A DNA stretch of 64,000 nt from Cryptomeria japonica (Eukaryota; Streptophyta; Pinopsida; Cupressales; Cupressaceae): NCBI RefSeq assembly GCF_030272615.1, contig NC_081413.1, positions 334,900,302 through 334,964,301 of the forward strand, in the 5' to 3' direction. Shown in pieces: positions 58,490 to 64,000 of the stretch. Below the pieces are notes generated by a model that saw nothing but the letters and a program-made list of their open reading frames with translations, was not told the origin of the DNA and made no database searches. The number at the start of each line of letters is the position of its first letter. Within the stretch, counting starts at the first letter, position 1. The translations under genes and the position numbers were made by a program.

Positions 58490-58745
58490 TGCCAATTATT
58501 TGTTAGTGACAACTAAGCTACTCTTCAAAATGCCAAGAAATTCATCTTTTGTTTAACAACTAAGCATATTGATATCAAGCATTACAAGGTATGCAAATTA
58601 TTGTAGCATCAAAGGATCTCAACTAGCTATGTTAAGACAACGGATCAAGTGACATATATCTTCACCAAGCCATCATGGAAAGTAAGTTTGTCAAGTTTTA
58701 ACGACAATTGTATCTTAAAGAGCTTGTCATGATCACAAGATTGTC
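58490..58745 (+). pseudogene. Degenerate Ty1/copia RNase H end
   Basis: Read across two frames, the + strand gives LTTKHIDIKHYKVCKLL and YVKTTDQVTYIFTKPSWK, the diverged equivalents of TKHIDxRYHF and TxxQxADIFTKPL at the copia RNase H end. Shifts and stops show an old remnant. No LTR pair was identified. Confidence 0.65.
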
Positions 58746-59916
58746 ATGACATTCTCTTGCTTCTATATGTATTATCTACATTACGCTAGATATGTTGTAA
58801 ATCCTCCAATTTCAAATCAAGCAAGTTTTAGAATATTAATTACATTATTATTATGTCTTCAATGATTAAACGCCTATATATGAATCAATAATGTAATAGT
58901 GTTTTAATATTTATATTTAGGGTATGGATGTATCCTAGTGGTTCATACCTCATATGACATTAGTTTAGTTACTCCATTTAAAGTTATCGGTTGTACAATA
59001 ACTATGAACTAATGATTAATTGTGTCAATGAGAATTTAGACAATAACTTCAAAAAAATTGAAATTTTTTAAATCTGTTTGAGTAAATGCTTTCATCCCTT
59101 TACCTTCAATATTCAAACCCCCAAACTAAAAAATACAACTTCATTATTAATCTACTCTACTAAAATACATGGCTTGTTAAACTTGACCAAATTAAATGAA
59201 AGACATTAAAAACACTCATATTAAATTTTTTATACAAACTCAACAAGAATAAAGAAAATATAATTCTATCATCTTCCCCTTCAATATATGGTCTCTTTCA
59301 TATCCTTATTTTTGCGTGCTCCCCAGATTTACCTTCGGTGAGATAATTTACTTTATTGATAAAAATAAACCCCAAGCTTTCATTTATTTGAGGGATTATT
59401 TACTAGTTGAATAATAATTGTGAACAGATGTATTTTTCAATGCAGATCTTGATTATTAATTAATATTACACAATTAGAGAGAAAATGTCTGAAAAAAACC
59501 CAAGTCAGAAAGATATAATGAGGACACTAGTCACACATCCATGACATAATACTTCGGCACAGGTTCTAGTCACATTGGTGACTTCCTGCCACCATTACTT
59601 GTAAACTTGATTCAAAATAATGAAGTCCTTAAATTGAATTGCTATCTAACAAGAAATAAATCTCCACTGGTCTGCACATGATAATCTGCCTCATCTATTT
59701 TCAATCCACTCTAATCATCCATGGATGGGTTGGTGCGTGTAAAGCACATTCAGGTCAGTAATCTTATCAAGACTATATACACAATTTCTTATCTCTCCTC
59801 AAATAAAAAGCTTGCAAGTTGTAAATGCCTGAATGGGATGAAATCTAGATTCGACAACCTGTGGTGCCAGTCCTTAACCAAAGCCCCAAACTTGAAGGGC
59901 TTGGCAATGAAACGAA
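58746..59916. other. Intergenic sequence and 3' flank of the host gene
   Basis: AT-rich, without recognised features. On the - strand the part right of about 59300 would hold the 3' untranslated region of the gene ending at 59917. Confidence 0.4.
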
Positions 59917-60816
59917 TTATTCCAAGAAAGTTCCCATGAGATCAGAATAAATGCTACCCACTTCAGGATGCCTGGTGGCAGTGTAATCCATAGTGCAAGG
60001 GTGCTGGTCAGATTGATCCTGGTGAAGTTGAGGAGGGGAAGGCATTCTGGCTGGCATTGTGAGGCTCCTCTTGAACTTATCCAATCGAGAAACTGGATGC
60101 ATTTTACGAGGAAGATTGAAGGAATTGCTATGATCCCCTGATTCCAAGCTCAGATACTCCGATGCACTGCCATCAAAATGGAGAGCATGATTCTCATTAT
60201 GCATTTGCAGATCCACTGCTTCAGAGCTGCTGTTGCTTTTGCTAGCATTCATGGCAGAGGATGATGAGGATGATGATGATGACGATGATGATGGAGGCTG
60301 TGTACTCCGCCCAAGAAATGCTTGTGGTTGTAGAGTTTTGCTTGCAGTTGCCATCCTCGGCAACTCCAACTCGGTTGAAGGATCGGGAAAGTTGTCAGGG
60401 CTGAAAAAGAGGTGTTTGTCATCTGCTCTGCCTGTGAGAGCACTAAAATATGATAGACCGGTGGGCCACTTTATTTCTGCAGGCCCACCTTCCTGATTGC
60501 TCATAATGTCACCTGACCCCAACGCTTGGTGGTGGTTCTGGGTCATCATGGATTCCGCACTATTCTTGTTCAGTAAATATTGAGATCCATCCTTGGAATT
60601 ATTAAGGCCTAGAGGTTGCTGCCTAGGACTTCCAAAACTAGACAATGGCCTTGCGCTCCAATTGAAAACAGGGGGCCGTGGGGAAATGTTTGCTTTATTT
60701 CCACTCCCTTGATTTCTTCCACCTGCAAATAGCTGTGATAGATAAAACCCCGATTGGTAGCCCAGGGATTCGAATGTGTGCCGCATCCTCAACACAAAGT
60801 GCAGATCTTCGGGAAT
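59917..60816 (-). CDS. Last exon of a bHLH-MYC N-terminal-domain family protein (probable host gene)
   Basis: The - strand frame enters after a good 3' splice site (ATTCTTTTGCAG, 60828-60817) in phase 0 and runs 299 codons to TAA at 59917. It opens with IPEDLHFVLRMRHTFESLGY, which fits the end of the bHLH-MYC_N domain (usually ...GVVQLGS..K followed by [VI]xEDL) found in LHW-like and so-called WNK-related plant regulators. The rest is low-complexity: a 12-Ser run, SRLDKFKRSLTMPARMPSPP near residue 255, and a conserved-looking end GSIYSDLMGTFLE. Codon quality is good and there are no stops, unlike the surrounding repeats. Earlier exons were not found up to 64000 and may lie beyond a long intron. 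The family call rests on memory of the motif. Confidence 0.65.
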   Translation of the reverse strand: MPEDLHFVLRMRHTFESLGYQSGFYLSQLFAGGRNQGSGNKANISPRPPVFNWSARPLSSFGSPRQQPLGLNNSKDGSQYLLNKNSAESMMTQNHHQALGSGDIMSNQEGGPAEIKWPTGLSYFSALTGRADDKHLFFSPDNFPDPSTELELPRMATASKTLQPQAFLGRSTQPPSSSSSSSSSSSSAMNASKSNSSSEAVDLQMHNENHALHFDGSASEYLSLESGDHSNSFNLPRKMHPVSRLDKFKRSLTMPARMPSPPQLHQDQSDQHPCTMDYTATRHPEVGSIYSDLMGTFLE

Positions 60817-63530
60817 CTGCAAAAGAATTACATCGAACACAAGTTACATTAACTCAAAACTTTTGCTCTTGCTAAATTATTTTCATCTTCGTGGGTACCA
60901 AATTTATTGAATCACATACGTAATTCAAGTCATTTATAACCTACCGGTCCTATCTTTACCTATAGTTGAATCACATCCAGGTGACCTTGTTAAAATTTGT
61001 GTACACATTTATCAGAGTTTATAACAGAATCTTTTTCACGGCAAAACAAAGGATTTCGAGTTTTGCATGGCTCAGTTGTCGCTTGCAACAAGAACAAGAA
61101 AAAATAACAATATAAAACAGGAATTGATGACATAATTTTGCGTTGAAATGGGTAAGGTGGGAAATAACCAGAAATAACATCCCCACACGACTAAAAGAAA
61201 CTGCATTAGAAAATAATATCACGGGCTGAAAAGGTCCTGACTGTGCATGCCATGGTGCAATGGTAAAATAGAATAATCATGTAAAAAAGAAAACTTGCTG
61301 CTTGAAATTTTGAAAATTGAAAAGAAGTGCAAAATTTTGAAGTTGATTACATAAAAATTCATAACAATATAGAAGTTTAGTTATTTCTATCCAAAACCAA
61401 GTAAATAGAACATGAGATAACTATCTAACGAAATTTCAAATGTTGCAGTGCAGAAGCAAACTGTTCTGCAAATTATTTTTATAGAGGTAAGTTTATAAAT
61501 GCCTTGTGTTGATGTGAAAAATTGTTTCTAGTGTAATTAATTTGTGCTGAAAAAGTATTTTAAGCATGTTATTCTGAGATGGATTTACATTTGTAAGAGA
61601 ATTTATCTGTTAGATTTCGTGCCTTACATAGTACCGTTAGATTATATGTGCCTTGCAGAATATCAGCGTTTGGTGTTTCTATGTAGATTAAGAAAGCTTG
61701 ATATTTCAGTGCAGATATTCATCCACAATGACATTTTAATAATTTACAGCATTTTCTATAGTGACCTGTCTGCATCTTCTATGGGGAGATGCTCTGTGCA
61801 AAGCAAGTTTCGAATTTGCTTATAACTTATTCCACAGTACCATGATACCATAAATAAAAAATTATGAAGCACTCTAAATGTAGATAAACATAAATTTTTT
61901 GTTTTTCAATCTAAAAATAGATTTTACTATCTTTGCTAATGACAACTAGAAAGTAAACTGTAAAATATTTGATTGTAGAGAAGAAAGTACATGCTTCGCA
62001 CCTTTTCTGTTAGTTTTGTTCTAATTTTAGCCATATCATGAGATGTTTAGCATTTGACTCGAGTCATCTAGGTGTAGAGACTAATAGAACCTGGAAACCA
62101 TCCCCCTATCTGATCACTCTAGCCTCTACTAGTACTCATTTGTAGACATCACATTCATTTGTACAACTCACATTTGACTCATTTATGCATTCTAGATGTA
62201 ACTACGCCAGTGTCCACTACACTTCAAATTCATTTTTCACTTATACCAAGACGACCTCATACAAAAAGTACAACTGTTGTCCATCAGCATGCACACCAAA
62301 TTGTCTGAATATTGGAGTCTAAAGCATCATATTTAAAGACAAGCCCTAGCACACTACTTTCTTAACACACAGCAAAAATGAATGTATTTGATCAGAGAGG
62401 AAACAATGCATTGTAGATTTCAGGTTTGCATCTGCATTCAAGAATAGATTTTGTATCAGTCTCCATTCTAAGAATTATGCATTAATCATGTCTTCAATCT
62501 TGTGAACACCAAAAACGAGGGTCTCATCAACATGTAATGAAGTATAAGCCTTATGCACTCCTAAAGGTTCCTCAACACCACATTTCCCCAATCAGATATT
62601 TTGCACTGACATATCAGAATTACAGGTCTGTAGATGCAGAAGGCACAATCACAGCAGACAGATGTGATCCATAGGAGCAGGTTAACGTGTACTTGACCAT
62701 TGGGGTCATGCAATTCTATGTTTGTAAAGACCTGTCACAGGATTAGAGTTTGGATTCGTTGCAAAACAATGTGTAATAGGGTGAAGAAGCATGTGATGAT
62801 GTAAGAGGTTTGACTGAGATGATCAGGGTATTTAAGAAATTAAGAGCATCAAAAGAAATTGCAGATCTTCCATTGGCTTATATGGCAGATTCACCGCTTG
62901 TTAAAGGCAGCAATTTCGTCACATGCAACAGGGAATTCACTTCTATTGCAGTGAAATAATAAATATCCCCTAGCAGAGAACTAGTGAAAGTGTCGGAGTG
63001 GACATAATGCAGAATGTGAAGGATTTTGTCAGCTGGATTCACTTCCTGGACATTGATCTTCCATTTGCCATGGGTAGGAGGCTGAAGGTCATATAATGTT
63101 AGTTCACATAGTGTGTGGCATTCAGTTCTCAATGTTATTGTAATTTTAGTCAACCTCTTGGTTTTAACTAATGTAGTTGCTGGTTTTTTGTGGTTACGGG
63201 CATTGCAGGTGCTTTTGGAGCTTCTAAAACATTGTTATAACTCAATTTTGCCAGAGCAGCATTATTAACATCTTTAATAAGCTGTTGCATAGTGATATGG
63301 GAGCCTATATCTCACTTTTGCTGGACTTTTCCCCATTTGAAGGGTTTCTCCAGGATAAATCTTGTGTTTGTACTTTTAACTTTTAGTGATTTTATCATCT
63401 TTTCTTCATTATTTACAATGTTTCCATTTGTCTACCTTTGATATGCTATGTTGTTAGTCATTGGAAATGGTTGGTATGTGTGTTAAGAGGTTTTTGAGAA
63501 GCAGAAAGAGTTAAAACTTTAAACCCATAA
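60817..63530 (-). other. Probable intron or upstream region of the host gene; nothing else recognised
   Basis: Starts on the gene side with the acceptor at 60817. No further exon with bHLH-MYC_N motifs was seen on the - strand. The 91-codon frame at 62878-63153 (-) has no motif I know. AT-rich sequence otherwise. Confidence 0.4.
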
Positions 63531-63559
63531 TTGATGAACAGTGTGTGAGAGGTACTCCC

Positions 63560-64000
63560 CCTGATTACAGATCAAGTAGTATCAAAGCGATTAAATCAGG
63601 GAGAGGTATTAGATCACTATTGCAACAAGAAAGTGCTTGAGGAGAGCAAGAAAGGCAAGGGAAGTTGGTAATGATGAGAAAGTAAGGTTTCAAAACTTGA
63701 TGAGAATGGTGCACAAATTTCTCGCATAGAAATGTTTGATTCATTGGAGATAATGGTGATAGTCCTAATCTCTAAGTTTGAAATTTTAAAAATAAATACG
63801 GAAGGAGGAGAAACAGAAAAAAAGAGATATGGAGCAAAGTGAGTCCTCTAACGTTCTTCAAGGCTGGAGTAATTTGGCATTCAACCCTTTGATGGTGAGA
63901 TTAGTGCAGATATGCTTGATCAATAGAAGTATATTTCAGTCTTCATCAACAAATCTCTTTCAAGCAAGGTTAAAGCTTTCTAGGCATGCTCTAAAGTAGT
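63560..64000 (+). pseudogene. Possible gypsy leader and gag start (remnant)
   Basis: AGTAGTATCAAAGCG at about 63577 resembles a tRNA-iMet PBS with two changes. About 270 bp later, with one shift, the + strand gives FDGEISADMLDQ, a stop, and KYISVFINKSLSSKVKAF, reminiscent of the FDGxxxxxxLDxWIxQLExYF start of some gypsy gag cores. It runs off the window. This is a weak match. Confidence 0.3.

Noticed and set aside
59721-59939. 72-codon ORF on the + strand overlapping the host gene end
   Set aside because: Antisense to the exon end and 3' flank, without motif support.
62878-63153. 91-codon ORF on the - strand in the presumed intron
   Set aside because: No recognised motif, no clear splice context, and not similar to the expected upstream exon of the host gene.

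Overview
This is repeat-dense, AT-rich nuclear DNA of a seed plant. The Tat-lineage Ty3/gypsy elements, the nested retroelements, the scarcity of host genes and one long-intron-style gene end suggest a very large genome, most likely a gymnosperm. The lineage call is inference; nothing in the window names the species. No rRNA, tRNA or CRISPR features were found. Nearly all recognisable coding sequence is retroelement-derived and decayed.

Layout. 1-8503: 3' half of a Tat-type Ty3/gypsy element (element A, + strand): RT, RNase H, a second archaeal-type RNase H, integrase, an antisense plant-mobile-domain (PMD) gene, tandem arrays, PPT and a truncated 3' LTR. 8504-10169: end of a Ty1/copia pol plus its 3' LTR (+). 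10437-17696: a complete non-autonomous copia-like element (element C, - strand) with LTRs, PBS, PPT and target duplication TGAAC. It carries a four-zinc-knuckle gag and a long unknown ORF where pol should be, and it interrupts a SINE-like repeat. 18395-22457: another complete, decayed copia element (element D, - strand, duplication ATTCT) with gag and protease remnants only. 23120-30060: a mosaic of LTR pieces, an intact long SINE-like insertion (25341-26079) and two microsatellites. 30572-35396: a Tekay-like chromovirus (+) with tRNA-iMet PBS, gag, protease, RT, RNase H, integrase and chromodomain, followed by a 3' LTR start. 36430-51513: element B, a better preserved Tat element on the - strand (5' LTR 50359-51513, PBS, gag, protease, G-patch region, RT, two RNases H, intact integrase), again with an antisense PMD gene, here on the + strand. 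51514-58740: LTR remnants, a solo LTR with duplication TAAAT, and a copia RNase H remnant. 59917-60816: the last exon of a probable host gene (bHLH-MYC N-terminal domain family, - strand). 63560-64000: a possible gypsy leader/gag remnant.

Main observation. Elements A and B both carry, downstream of integrase and opposite to gag-pol, a gene with the same plan: a TATA-like box, a short phase-0 first exon ending in a GTAAGT donor, an intron filled with short tandem motifs, then an exon encoding a plant mobile domain, a coiled coil and a Pro/Gly-rich tail. The arrays differ completely between A and B while the protein plan is shared. A second pattern is that the polyproteins of A and B are broken mostly by in-frame stops at former Gln, Arg or Trp codons, as expected from deamination of methylated cytosine.
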